A DNA stretch of 64,000 nt. Origin: VXNE01 sp965116625 (lineage in GTDB: Bacteria; Pseudomonadota; Gammaproteobacteria; Pseudomonadales; Azotimanducaceae). The translations under genes and the position numbers were made by a program. Below the pieces are notes generated by a model. That model was not told the DNA's origin. It did not search any database and worked only from the letters and a program-made list of their open reading frames with translations. This document shows positions 9,115 to 18,225 of the stretch, in pieces. The stretch is taken from positions 2,976,001 to 3,040,000 of the forward strand of contig OZ220717.1 in assembly GCA_965116625.1 (NCBI GenBank), given 5' to 3'. The stretch's first letter is position 1, and each line of letters starts with the position of its first letter.

Positions 9115-9431
9115 TGGACCACTATACGTATCGAATTACGTGGTCGGGCGAAGATGGCGAACACGTGGGGCTTTGTGCAGAGTTCCCTTTGCTCAGTTGG
9201 CTTGCACCAACGCCTCGGGAGGCGCTAGCGGGGATTCAGAACTTGGTCCAGGAGGTTCTGGCGGACATGAGACACACGGGGGAATCTCCTCCTAAACCGC
9301 TTGCAGACCGTCCGTACAGCGGCAGGTTCGTGGTGCGTATCCCGCCCGAAACACATCGCGATCTCGCAATCCAGGCGGCGGAGCAGGGCGTGAGCCTCAA
9401 TCGGCTGGTCAGTGCGCGCCTGAGCGGTTAG
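9111..9431 (+). CDS. hicB: HicB-type antitoxin
   Basis: 106-residue antitoxin. The N-terminal half is a degenerate RNase-H-like HicB domain (YTYRITWSGEDGEHVGLCAEF, about residues 5-25, and the TPREALAGI helix). The C-terminal half, SGRFVVRIPPETHRDLAIQA to SLNRLVSARL, is an Arc-type ribbon-helix-helix DNA-binding domain, so the protein probably represses its own operon. The ATG at 9111 overlaps the hicA stop; ATG at 9114 is an alternative. Convergent with the gene ending at 9459. Confidence 0.87.
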   Translation: MMDHYTYRITWSGEDGEHVGLCAEFPLLSWLAPTPREALAGIQNLVQEVLADMRHTGESPPKPLADRPYSGRFVVRIPPETHRDLAIQAAEQGVSLNRLVSARLSG

Positions 9432-9458
9432 GTCGCCGCCATCGGCGGATCGTCTGCG

Positions 9459-11261
9459 CTATTCGGCGGTTCCGCGTTGCAGGAGGTGGACGCGATCCGC
9501 TGCGAGGTCCGTCCAGGTTTCCGTTTCGCCGTCGGGCCAGGTGACGGTCACCGAATCGACCTGTTCGCTCGCGCCCAGTCCGAAAGTGAGCACCGGCTCC
9601 ACCTGGGAGAGGTAGCTGCGGGTCGGCATCATGGTGCGGTGCTGCGGGGCACCGGAGGCTTCGAGCGTGACGCGCGCGCCGATGGCATGCACATTGGGCG
9701 GCCGCGCCCCCAATACGAGACGCAGCCAATGGTGACCGAGTCGCTGGTCGTTGCGCAGCAAAACCGCCGGACCGCCCACCTGGGTCAGCGCGAGATCGAG
9801 GTCGCCATCGCCGTCGATGTCGGCGTAGGCCGCGCCACGCGCAACGAAGGGAGTCTCAAGGGCGCCGGTGAGATGAAAGGGACGTGCGCATCCAGCGCCG
9901 CAGTTCCAGAACAGTTGCACGCGCTGCGCGTAGCTCTGGCTGGCCTGGACGCTGGCGATCTCGGGCTCGACATGGCCGTTTGCGGCGAGGAGGTCCACGC
10001 GTCCGTCGAGGTCGGCATCGAGGAACAGCAGGCCGAAGGTCAGCGCGCGCCGGCTGTCGGCGCCGACGCCGGCAACGATGGCGTCGTCGCTGAACAGGTC
10101 CGTCCCGGCGTGGGACACGTAGAACGAAGTCATCTCGTTGGCGAAGTTGCCGATGGCGATGGCGAGGCGTTCGTCGTTGGCGAAATTCGCTGCATCGATG
10201 CCCATGGCCCCAGTCGCGAGGCCCGCGGGGTCGAATGCGAGTCCGAGGTCGACGCCCGCCTCGCGGAAACTGCCGTCGGACTGGTTCAGGAAGAGGAAGT
10301 TGCGCACGGTGTCGTTGGCGACCGTGATGTCGAGCCACCCGTCCCGGTTGACATCCACGGGTAGCACGGCGAGGGCCTTGCCTACCGGCAGACCGGTGGC
10401 GGGATTGCCGACCTGAATGCCGGATTCGGCGGACACATCCGTGAACCGCGAGCCGTCGTTGCGGAACAGGTAGCTGTGGACGCCGGGGAAGTCCGTGGGG
10501 GGGCCGTAGGCGCGGCCGACACCGGTCAGGCGGTAGTCGACCTCGCGATCGATTTCAGGGGACCAGCGAACGTAGTTGCAGACGAACAGGTCGAGGTCGC
10601 CGTCGCGGTCGTAATCGAAGAACGCTGCGCCGGCGCTCCAGGCGTCGGTCCCGCCGGCCACGCCCGCGGCATCCGTCACATCGATGAAACTCCCCGCGGC
10701 GTTGCGCATCAGGCGATTCGCGCCGAGGGCCGTGACGTATACGTCCAGGTGACCGTCTCCGTCGTAGTCGCCGACGGCGGCGCCCATGCCGTACAGGGTC
10801 AGGTCGAGACCGGCGGCGGCGGAGACGTCGTCGAACGTTCCATCGCCCAGGTTGCGGTACAGGTGTGAAGTCGGTGCCGACGGCGGGGTGGGGCGCCAGG
10901 GCCAGTGATCCGAGTTGATGAACAGGAGGTCCTGGTTGCCGTCGCTATCGTAGTCGAGGAAGGCGACTCCACCGCCCATCGTTTCCGGCAACAGGCGTTC
11001 TCCGTACGCGCCGTTCTCGTGGACGAACCGGATGCCGGCCTGATCGGTGATGTCGGTGAACTCTACCGCTGGCGGCTCTACCGCCGCCCGAGGCAGGAGT
11101 GCGGGGCCGGGAACGTCCGCTTCTTCGATCGTCTCCTCGAGATCGGGGGGCCGGGTTGCCAGGAACACGGCAACACCCGCTGCCCCGAGTAGGGCCACTA
11201 CAGCGAGCGATTTCAGCAGCGCGCGCCGGATACGCGCTTCATCGGCAGAGAGCGGGCTCAA
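9459..11261 (-). CDS. CRTAC1 family protein: FG-GAP/VCBS repeats with ASPIC/UnbV domain
   Basis: 600-residue protein with one N-terminal membrane helix (about residues 15-35), so probably a membrane-tethered periplasmic or exported protein. At least six calcium-binding FG-GAP/VCBS motifs of the DxDxDGxxD type are visible, for example DYDSDGNQD, DYDGDGHLD, DYDRDGDLD, DVNRDGWLD, DADLDGRVD and DIDGDGDLD, consistent with an integrin-like beta-propeller. The last 90 residues form an ASPIC/UnbV domain (HHWLRLVLG to VTWPDGETETW). The ATG overlaps the upstream cytochrome gene stop by 4 bp. The biochemical role of this family is not established. Confidence 0.87.
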   Translation of the reverse strand: MSPLSADEARIRRALLKSLAVVALLGAAGVAVFLATRPPDLEETIEEADVPGPALLPRAAVEPPAVEFTDITDQAGIRFVHENGAYGERLLPETMGGGVAFLDYDSDGNQDLLFINSDHWPWRPTPPSAPTSHLYRNLGDGTFDDVSAAAGLDLTLYGMGAAVGDYDGDGHLDVYVTALGANRLMRNAAGSFIDVTDAAGVAGGTDAWSAGAAFFDYDRDGDLDLFVCNYVRWSPEIDREVDYRLTGVGRAYGPPTDFPGVHSYLFRNDGSRFTDVSAESGIQVGNPATGLPVGKALAVLPVDVNRDGWLDITVANDTVRNFLFLNQSDGSFREAGVDLGLAFDPAGLATGAMGIDAANFANDERLAIAIGNFANEMTSFYVSHAGTDLFSDDAIVAGVGADSRRALTFGLLFLDADLDGRVDLLAANGHVEPEIASVQASQSYAQRVQLFWNCGAGCARPFHLTGALETPFVARGAAYADIDGDGDLDLALTQVGGPAVLLRNDQRLGHHWLRLVLGARPPNVHAIGARVTLEASGAPQHRTMMPTRSYLSQVEPVLTFGLGASEQVDSVTVTWPDGETETWTDLAADRVHLLQRGTAE

Positions 11262-14023
11262 GGGAAGCCGCCGGCGCGCTGAAGGTCGTAGACGACCACC
11301 GCGTCCGCAGCGAAGTTGGCTACGGGATCGCGCCGCCGCGCGGCGCTGATGGCGCGGTCACGCGCGTTGTCGTCGGGTCGATAGGTGGCGTGCAGCGCCC
11401 GGTGGCGGTTGGCTGTCTCCGCGTCGCCGAGCCGTGCGTAGACCTGGGCAAGGCCGTAGTGGGCGGCCACGTTCTCCGGGTCTTGCGACAGCGCCGTTTC
11501 GTGCCGGTCCGCGGCAAGCCGGAGCAGCCTTTCCTCGTCGGCCGGCGTCGGTGCCGTCTTTGCGCTCTCGAAGAGCGCCTGTGCCAGCGCGTTCTGCACG
11601 CGGTAGTCGCGCGAGAAGTCGAATCCGCGCCGGCGGGCCTCTTCGAACCGCGTATCGACGAGATCGGTGAAACTCGTGATCGCGGCGTCGAATTCGCCGT
11701 TCTGCATGTCGACGAGCCCGCCGAACCATGCCACGGACCAAGGCCAGGCGCCGTTGGCTGCGGCCCGGCGCAGTGCATCGGCTGCCTCGTCCAGGCGGCC
11801 TTCGCGAATCATCACCCGCGCCAGGTTCACCTCTCCTTCCGGCTGGCCAAGGGCCGCGACGCGGCGAAACGCGCTCTCGGCCTGCCGCAGCGCGCCCCGG
11901 TCCGGCTTGGCGAGAAGACCGATGCCGTAGTCGTTCCAGCGTTCCCACTCGGGCATGTCGGGCGGGCGCGACTCGACCGGGGCGCCACTGATGGGAAAGA
12001 CCAGCGTGTCCTCGGCGATAGTGACGATGGGGAGATCATTGCCGCGAAAGTCCGCACCCTGGAAAGCGCGCATGTAGGTGGTGTCGAACTTGCGATAACG
12101 CAGCGCCACGGTGAATTCCACTGGAGCAATGGCGTTTTCCGGAACCGTCACGCGATAGTGTGCGGTGGCGGCGGCGCCAGGAGGGATCTGGTGATCGTAG
12201 AGCCTGGTGAATATGTCCTCCGCGTTTCGACGGTCGATCCGGTTGCCTTCCCGGTCGAGCACATAGGCGTTGACGAAATGCGACCAGGGGTCCACCGCGC
12301 CGTCGCTGTCGCGCGCGCCGCTGCGACCGATGACTTCGTCTCCACTCGTGACCGTAACGTCGAGCCAGACCTCGTTCGAGTCCGCCGTTCCTTCCGTGAA
12401 CAGGTGGCCTAGACGCAGGGTCCGGATGACCACGTCGAACACGTAGGTCTCGCCAGGCGTCAGGGCGGGCACCTCGGGACGCAGCGGCGCGATCGGTTCG
12501 CCTTCGATGTCCGTGCCCGCCCGGACGGCGAACACATCGATCCTGAGCGACGCTTCCAGCATGGCGCGGTGGGCGTCGATCACTTCCCGGGGCCATCCGA
12601 GCAGCGCCGCCAGCGCCGTATTCGCAGCGGGGAACTGGTGTCCACGGATTGCCGGCGCACCGAGTGCCGGGTCGAAGTCGGCGGCGAAGTCCTCCGAGGC
12701 CACCGGCTGCATGTGGCAGTCGTTGCAGTTGGGCTCCGCGCGTGACGGATAGTAGAAACTCTGCACCCCGTGACCCGACACGCCGCTCAGCAGGAACGAA
12801 TCGTAGTGATTCTGGCCCCGGAGCCACTTGTAGGCGTTGAGCGCCTCCGGCAGATGCACCTTGTGGCAGGTGCCGCAGAACTCCGCCGTCTTGTGCAACG
12901 GCGCCAGTAACGACCGCTTGTGCAGGTCGGGGTTGCTCTTGATGGACAGGCCGTTGATCCACTGCAGGACGGCGTTGTCGGAGAAAGCGAACGGATAGTG
13001 CTCCGGCACTCCGATGACGTAGTCCGCGTTGCCGCGCGTGGCCGGGGGATTGGGCCGGGCCACAGGCGACGCCGAAGGCGCCGGCCGTGGGGCGCTTCCC
13101 ACGCTCTCGATGGCGTGGCAGGCAAGGCAGGTGATCCCGGCGTGCGCCGTGGGATCACCCGCGTCGTCGAATTCCGGGTCGTCGAAAGCCCCCGAAAAGA
13201 GGGGTACGGGGTCGTGACACCCCGCGCAGAATCGCGCCGCCGACACGTCCCCGTCCCGGGCGAGGACCATGCGGCGGGTATTGCGGACCGAGAACAGGTA
13301 CGCCGGGTTGTTGAAAGATGCGAGACGGTGCGCGCTGTGGCGCCACTGCGCGTGGATATCGGCATGACAGCGGGCGCAGTAGTCGTCCTGCATGAGCGCT
13401 TCCGCGGGAATGAAGTGGCCGTTGGCCGTTCTTGCGAGCGACGGGGAGAAGTCGGCCGCCACATGGTCAGTCTCGAACGCGGCCGGTCTGGCGAGCCAGA
13501 CGCCTCCCAGGCCGACAACGATGCCGACAAGAGCGATAGCGCCGCCGGCGGTCCAGCGAATGCGCGGTCCTGCCAGGCGGTGCAGGACGAACAGCCAGCA
13601 GGCGGCGAACGGCGCCGCGACATGCAGCCAGTAAGCGATGGAGCGCGTCTCGGCGCCGCGCAGTTCGACCAGTGGAATGCCGCGGGTCAACGCGAAGCCG
13701 GTACCGATCAGCAGCAGGACGATTGCGAACAGCGTCAACCCCAGCCGTATCGCGAGCCTGTTCGGTTGATGGATGGCGCGGCGGAGATGGAGCACGGCGT
13801 AGACGATCACGGGCAGCGTGATGGCGAGTCCGAGTGCGAGATGGACCAGGAACATGGACTGGTACAGCGGCCCCTCCAGGCTCTCGCCCTCGAACCACTG
13901 CAGCAGGGAAACCGCGCCCAGGTAGATCGAGTTGACGACGAGCAGCGCGAAGAGCACCAGCACGGCCACGAGGAGCTTTCGCAACGCCGGCCCGACGACT
14001 TCCGGAATGCTCGTGTAGTTCAT
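11258..14023 (-). CDS. Membrane-anchored pentaheme c-type cytochrome with TPR region
   Basis: 921-residue protein. Residues 1-180 hold about five membrane helices; the second has His61 and His79 and the fourth His134 and His148, possible b-heme ligands. Residues 200-440 carry five CxxCH c-type heme motifs: CARCH (216), CAGCH (266), CLACH (299), CGTCH (383) and CNDCH (433). Residues 450-670 are beta-rich, and about 690-900 is TPR-like (NLARVMIREGRLDEAADALR; AAHYGLAQVYARLGDAETAN). It should sit in the inner membrane with the hemes in the periplasm. It is 32 bp after the TPR lipoprotein gene and overlaps the CRTAC1 gene by 4 bp. The substrate is unknown; similarity to cytochrome c554-type heme domains is suggestive only. 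Confidence 0.85.
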   Translation of the reverse strand: MNYTSIPEVVGPALRKLLVAVLVLFALLVVNSIYLGAVSLLQWFEGESLEGPLYQSMFLVHLALGLAITLPVIVYAVLHLRRAIHQPNRLAIRLGLTLFAIVLLLIGTGFALTRGIPLVELRGAETRSIAYWLHVAAPFAACWLFVLHRLAGPRIRWTAGGAIALVGIVVGLGGVWLARPAAFETDHVAADFSPSLARTANGHFIPAEALMQDDYCARCHADIHAQWRHSAHRLASFNNPAYLFSVRNTRRMVLARDGDVSAARFCAGCHDPVPLFSGAFDDPEFDDAGDPTAHAGITCLACHAIESVGSAPRPAPSASPVARPNPPATRGNADYVIGVPEHYPFAFSDNAVLQWINGLSIKSNPDLHKRSLLAPLHKTAEFCGTCHKVHLPEALNAYKWLRGQNHYDSFLLSGVSGHGVQSFYYPSRAEPNCNDCHMQPVASEDFAADFDPALGAPAIRGHQFPAANTALAALLGWPREVIDAHRAMLEASLRIDVFAVRAGTDIEGEPIAPLRPEVPALTPGETYVFDVVIRTLRLGHLFTEGTADSNEVWLDVTVTSGDEVIGRSGARDSDGAVDPWSHFVNAYVLDREGNRIDRRNAEDIFTRLYDHQIPPGAAATAHYRVTVPENAIAPVEFTVALRYRKFDTTYMRAFQGADFRGNDLPIVTIAEDTLVFPISGAPVESRPPDMPEWERWNDYGIGLLAKPDRGALRQAESAFRRVAALGQPEGEVNLARVMIREGRLDEAADALRRAAANGAWPWSVAWFGGLVDMQNGEFDAAITSFTDLVDTRFEEARRRGFDFSRDYRVQNALAQALFESAKTAPTPADEERLLRLAADRHETALSQDPENVAAHYGLAQVYARLGDAETANRHRALHATYRPDDNARDRAISAARRRDPVANFAADAVVVYDLQRAGGFP

Positions 14024-14055
14024 GCGATGCTCGCGATCATCGCGTCAGCGTTACC

Positions 14056-17000
14056 TCAAAGGCCCGTCTGGAAGCGGACGTTGTAGCGGGCGTGAAGCCG
14101 CGTGCGTCGATCCAGCGCCTCGGCGTCGGTGTCGTCCAGCAGGGGCAGGGGCGCGACGGTTTCACCGTGTTGGGTGTAGAGGTCCATGTCCTTGGCCCAG
14201 CCGTAGAACTCGACGGCGATGAAGCGGCGATCGCCCGCGGCGGGAGGCAGTCCCGCGCGGAACTCGAGATGAATCTCCTCACCGCTGCCGATGATCGCAA
14301 CAGCGCTGTCGATGTGTGAGACGAGCGGCACCGCGTCTCCGAACGCGGTGTAGAAACCGCGCTGGTACTTCGCGTCCCAGTACGGCGCGCGCTGCGCGTA
14401 TTCGTAATGGGGCACGCGCTGGGGACCGGTGGTGCGCCTGGCGAACCCGGTCCGTCCGATACGGGCGGCGAGCGGCCGCTGTGCGGAGGGCATGGCGATG
14501 GGCAGCGGTTCTTCCACGACGACCCGAAGGCGGTCCCAGTAGATTTCCATGTTCGAGGATAACCGCAGCGCATCCGTTCCGGCGGGGAGATCGGGTAGCG
14601 GTAGCGCCATGGCCCTGGGCATGCCCGCCGGATACCCGAATTCCGCCGCGACCAGGTGCCATCGGCCGTCCCGGCCGCGCGCCTCGAGGCTTGCCGGCCG
14701 GTAGCGCAGACCCGCCTGCCAGGCGGCGAATACGGTTTGGGAATAGGGATACTCGATCCAGCCATCCGCCACCAGCACGGCGCCGCCGGCGTCAATGGCG
14801 GCATCGAACTCGAGGGTGAGCACCTGGTCCCGCTCCAGCAGGCCGATGAACCGGCCGTCCACCGCGCCGGGTGAAGGCGCCGCGAGATCGCGTTCGGCAA
14901 CGAGCGCCAGCACGTCTGTCCCATCCCCGTCGGTCGCGCGCACCGGTGCGAAGCTCTGGCGGTAGGAGATGGGCCTGCCCGTAACCGGGGGGTCGGCCGT
15001 GCCCATGCGCTCGTCGAGCACCATGGACCAGCCGGGGGGCAGGTCGAATACGCGCAGGCGGGCGGCGTCGAGGTACGCGTTCTCTTCCATGGGCTCGGCG
15101 AACTTCAGCCGGTAGCGGCCGTTGTGCGGGGAAAGGGCAGCGGTGTCCAGCAGGAAACTCTCGAAAGGCCGCGGAGGTGCATAGCGGCCGGGCGTGTCGA
15201 AGAATCCGAGTCCGCCGACGCCGAGCACATCCGCCACGAATTCATAGGTTTCGCCGTTCCAGGCGAACAGGACCGGGCAGCTCGCCAGTTGACGCTGAGT
15301 CTCGGTGATTTCGTGCAGGCGGTTGGCGTCGAGATCGAGTTCCGTCTGGGAGACACCGTCGGTCCATTGCAGCGCCACGAAGTCGGCGCGGGGATGGCCG
15401 TGCAACCCCACGCTCACGGGGACAAGACCCTGTCCGGGCCCGGAGTGGGAATCGAGGGCGTCGAGCACGGTCCAGCGACCGGCGGCCCGAACCTCTACGA
15501 GGGTGCCGATGCCGGAAGCGTTCGAGCGCATCTGGTCCGCTTCGCTGCGGCCGGTGAGGACGAGTGCGAGGAACGGAAAGCGGCCAGGGCCGGGAGGCAA
15601 CAGGTCCATACCCCGGCTGCCGGCCACGATCAGCGCCGGGCCGGCCGCGGGATTCAGCGGCACGGGCAGTGCGGTCGTGACGCCCTCGGCACTCCGCTGC
15701 CAGGCGATGGTTCCGGTGCGCGGATCGATGATGGATATGCCCCCCGCTTGAACGGCCAGCAACTCGAGGGCGCCGTCGCCGTCGAAGTCGACCGCCGCGA
15801 GTTCGCGTGTCCCGGCCGACATCTCGGCGGGGACGAGGCGTTCCCGCTCCCAGGAAGTGGTGCCACGGCGCCAGGCAATGATCTCCCCAGCCGCGGAGGC
15901 GCCGTAGATTTCCAGTCTCCCGTCGGCATCCGTGTCCGCGGTGGTGACCGCCACCAGTGGTGCGCTACGCAGGTCTTCAAGGCCGGAAAACGGCTCGTAG
16001 CGCCACATTCGGTCGTTCTGCCAGATATCGTGGGGCGGCGTCGCGTTCAGGACCAGGATGTCGAGATCGCGATCACGGTCGAGATCGGCCACAAGCACCT
16101 GGCGTCCCGCCGCACCGCCGATTCCCGCCTCGCCGGCGAGCGGCCGGAACGAGCCATCGCGGTTGTTGTTCAACAGTTCGTTGCCGTCAGGACCCGTGAC
16201 GAAGACGTCCAGGTCGCCATCGTGGTCGGCATCGAACACCGCACCCGCGTGGCACGGCGCATCGTGCCCCGCGTCCTGCGCCTCCCAGGCGCCTCCTTCG
16301 AGCTGCAGCCATAGCCGGGTGCCGCCGGTGGAGCAGATCCACACGTCGACATCGCCGTCGTCGTCCATGTCCCCCCAGAGGCTCGCTCCGGAGCCCGCTT
16401 TCCCAAGGGGATGATCGGTGTCGCGGACGAAAGTTCCGTCGTCCGACCCGAAGAAAAGACCGTTCCCGCGAGGGCCGGAAGCCGCGAAGTCCAGCGTCCC
16501 GTCGCCGTTGATATCTGCGGCGGCGACGGACGACCACTCTCCCGCGCCGACCCGCACGGCATCGGCGAACAGGGCTCCGGCAGGACGGCCTGCGGGTGCC
16601 GGGAGCGCGACGCCATCGGCGGTTTTCGCTTGCGCTTTCGGTCCCATGCGGCCGTAGCTGAAGGCCGCGGACCGGGCGGCTGGATTGTCCTCGAATCGCT
16701 GGTAGTCGGCGAGCAATGCCTCGGATTCCTCGATGCGGTCTGCCCGCCGGAGCGCCTGCGCCCCCGCCCAATAGGCGCTGCGCAGGTACGGGTCGAGCTC
16801 GACCGCGCGCAGGAACCATGAAGCCGCCTCGGCATGATCTCCGGATTGCAGCAGGGTCTGGCCGAGGAAATACGCGGGGAAAGCGTCGTTGGGGTCGGCT
16901 TCGACCGTCCGCCGCAACATCGTCTCGGCCGGTTCCGCCTCGCCGAGGTACAGGTGCAGGATGCCGCTGACATACAGCGCGCGTGCGTGGTCCGCATCCT

Positions 17001-17340
17001 GGGCCAGAACACGGCCGAGGATCTCGAGCGCGCGCCGTTCGTCGCCCTCCTGCTGGCGGTTCAGCGTGCCGATGGCCCAGTTGACGCGCGCATCCAGCCA
17101 TTCGGGAACGCGGCCGGCGACTTCGGAGAACGCCGCTTCCGCCGCCGCGTACTCGTATTGCCCCATGAGAGCGACACCGCGATCATTCAGGCTGACGTCA
17201 TCGGGAGAAGGCACGGCGTTCGGCGTGCAGCCCGCGAGCACAAGAGCCGCCACGCAAGCCGCTGCCGCACAGCGGGACGCGTGGAGGAGGGCGTCGCCGA
17301 TCATCCTGAAATCGGTCGCGCTTTGCGGTCGTGTCTGCAT
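14056..17340 (-). CDS. TPR and FG-GAP/UnbV repeat lipoprotein
   Basis: 1094-residue predicted lipoprotein with lipobox VLAGC at about residue 38; if Met13 is the start the signal peptide has a standard length. Residues 45-215 are TPRs (ALYVSGILHLYLGEAEPAET; YFLGQTLLQSGDHAEAASWF). Residues 260-600 contain FG-GAP/VCBS motifs (DINGDGTLD, DMDDDGDVD, DADHDGDLD, DLDRDRDLD, DFDGDGALE), followed by an ASPIC/UnbV-like segment and about 420 further residues I cannot assign. Its domain vocabulary is shared with the two genes downstream, which implies one complex or pathway. It lies 22 bp after the MaoC-like gene. Confidence 0.83.
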   Translation of the reverse strand: MQTRPQSATDFRMIGDALLHASRCAAAACVAALVLAGCTPNAVPSPDDVSLNDRGVALMGQYEYAAAEAAFSEVAGRVPEWLDARVNWAIGTLNRQQEGDERRALEILGRVLAQDADHARALYVSGILHLYLGEAEPAETMLRRTVEADPNDAFPAYFLGQTLLQSGDHAEAASWFLRAVELDPYLRSAYWAGAQALRRADRIEESEALLADYQRFEDNPAARSAAFSYGRMGPKAQAKTADGVALPAPAGRPAGALFADAVRVGAGEWSSVAAADINGDGTLDFAASGPRGNGLFFGSDDGTFVRDTDHPLGKAGSGASLWGDMDDDGDVDVWICSTGGTRLWLQLEGGAWEAQDAGHDAPCHAGAVFDADHDGDLDVFVTGPDGNELLNNNRDGSFRPLAGEAGIGGAAGRQVLVADLDRDRDLDILVLNATPPHDIWQNDRMWRYEPFSGLEDLRSAPLVAVTTADTDADGRLEIYGASAAGEIIAWRRGTTSWERERLVPAEMSAGTRELAAVDFDGDGALELLAVQAGGISIIDPRTGTIAWQRSAEGVTTALPVPLNPAAGPALIVAGSRGMDLLPPGPGRFPFLALVLTGRSEADQMRSNASGIGTLVEVRAAGRWTVLDALDSHSGPGQGLVPVSVGLHGHPRADFVALQWTDGVSQTELDLDANRLHEITETQRQLASCPVLFAWNGETYEFVADVLGVGGLGFFDTPGRYAPPRPFESFLLDTAALSPHNGRYRLKFAEPMEENAYLDAARLRVFDLPPGWSMVLDERMGTADPPVTGRPISYRQSFAPVRATDGDGTDVLALVAERDLAAPSPGAVDGRFIGLLERDQVLTLEFDAAIDAGGAVLVADGWIEYPYSQTVFAAWQAGLRYRPASLEARGRDGRWHLVAAEFGYPAGMPRAMALPLPDLPAGTDALRLSSNMEIYWDRLRVVVEEPLPIAMPSAQRPLAARIGRTGFARRTTGPQRVPHYEYAQRAPYWDAKYQRGFYTAFGDAVPLVSHIDSAVAIIGSGEEIHLEFRAGLPPAAGDRRFIAVEFYGWAKDMDLYTQHGETVAPLPLLDDTDAEALDRRTRLHARYNVRFQTGL

Positions 17341-17362
17341 CGACGAGCCGGCGCGACGAAAC

Positions 17363-17785
17363 TTACCGGGTGGGCAAGCGGACAGTCGCAGTTCCGAATA
17401 CGCGCGTTTCCTTCGCTTCGTTGGTGATCGTGATGTCGATCTCGACGGTCCCGGCGTCTTCGTCGATGTCCGTCACCACTCCGGCAATGGTGTGCGGCCT
17501 GTCGGCGAACACCGGGGCCCGGAACACGGTATCGATTGCGACGATTTCGGACGCCGGCGCCCACCGGTGGATCATCGCCCCAAGGAATCCCTGGCTCATG
17601 ACGCCGGGTACCAGCGCGCCCGGAAAGCCCTCCCTTCGGGCGGCCTCGTGATCCGTGAAACGAGGGCCGCCCCAACCGACATGGCGCCCGAAACGCTTGA
17701 TGTTGTCGACGCTCGTATCGGGTGAAAACGCGGGCAGCTCGACGCCGAACTCGACGTCTTCGATCGTTGCGACCAATGCGCTCAC
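17363..17785 (-). CDS. MaoC-like hot-dog dehydratase domain protein
   Basis: 140-residue single hot-dog domain protein of the MaoC dehydratase family, expected to act on acyl-CoA substrates. The hydratase-2-like segment GRHVGWGGPRFTDHEAARRE and GALVPGVMSQGFLG are visible, with the usual Asp/His pair less clear than in R-specific enoyl-CoA hydratases. The start is GTG at 17785, overlapping the upstream gene's stop by 4 bp. The pair probably forms a heterodimer, as split MaoC proteins do. Confidence 0.75.
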   Translation of the reverse strand: MSALVATIEDVEFGVELPAFSPDTSVDNIKRFGRHVGWGGPRFTDHEAARREGFPGALVPGVMSQGFLGAMIHRWAPASEIVAIDTVFRAPVFADRPHTIAGVVTDIDEDAGTVEIDITITNEAKETRVFGTATVRLPTR

Positions 17786-18225
17786 GAGGACCGCTCCCTT
17801 ATGACGGTGCGCGTGTCGGCGTTCGCGACATGCGTGCCGTCCTGGTCGTACAACTCCATGCGCCGCACCAGGAACACCATGCGGCCCGACCGCCCGGTCT
17901 TCTCGTAGATGTCGTGGAGGTGGGACTTGCCGGTCAACGTCGCGCCGTCGCGTATCGGGGCCATCCACTCGACGGCCTTGCCAGCGTCCATGGTTACGCC
18001 ATTGACCTCCGGGAAATCCGGCGGCAGCGAGAGTCCGCCGACCAGGGTCGACACGAATGTCGGTGGCGCCTGGAAATCCGGGTCGGCCGGATCCGTAAAG
18101 CGGGCGTCGCGTTCGCCGCAGACGAGGGCGTATTCTGCAAAGCTCTTGCCGTCGATTTCGAACTCCGCCTGGTCGAACTCGCGGTTGAGAAAGGATGCGC
18201 GCAACGCTTCGATATCGGCTTCCAA
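17782..18225 (-). CDS. FAS1-like/MaoC N-terminal dehydratase-type protein
   Basis: 147-residue protein resembling the FAS1-like N-terminal half of two-domain MaoC dehydratases (EADIEALRASFLNREFD, then APPTFVSTLVGG, then GKSHLHDIYEKTGRSGRMVF). The only plausible start in frame is TTG at 18225; no ATG fits without extending into non-homologous sequence. It is first in a minus-strand run and divergent from sucC, so the 208-bp gap up to 18433 should contain two promoters, though I see no convincing consensus there. Confidence 0.7.
   Translation of the reverse strand: MEADIEALRASFLNREFDQAEFEIDGKSFAEYALVCGERDARFTDPADPDFQAPPTFVSTLVGGLSLPPDFPEVNGVTMDAGKAVEWMAPIRDGATLTGKSHLHDIYEKTGRSGRMVFLVRRMELYDQDGTHVANADTRTVIRERSS

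Noticed and set aside
9459..17340. Enediyne biosynthesis cluster, from UnbV-type domains
   Set aside because: The ASPIC/UnbV domain is widespread; no polyketide synthase or other enediyne genes are present.
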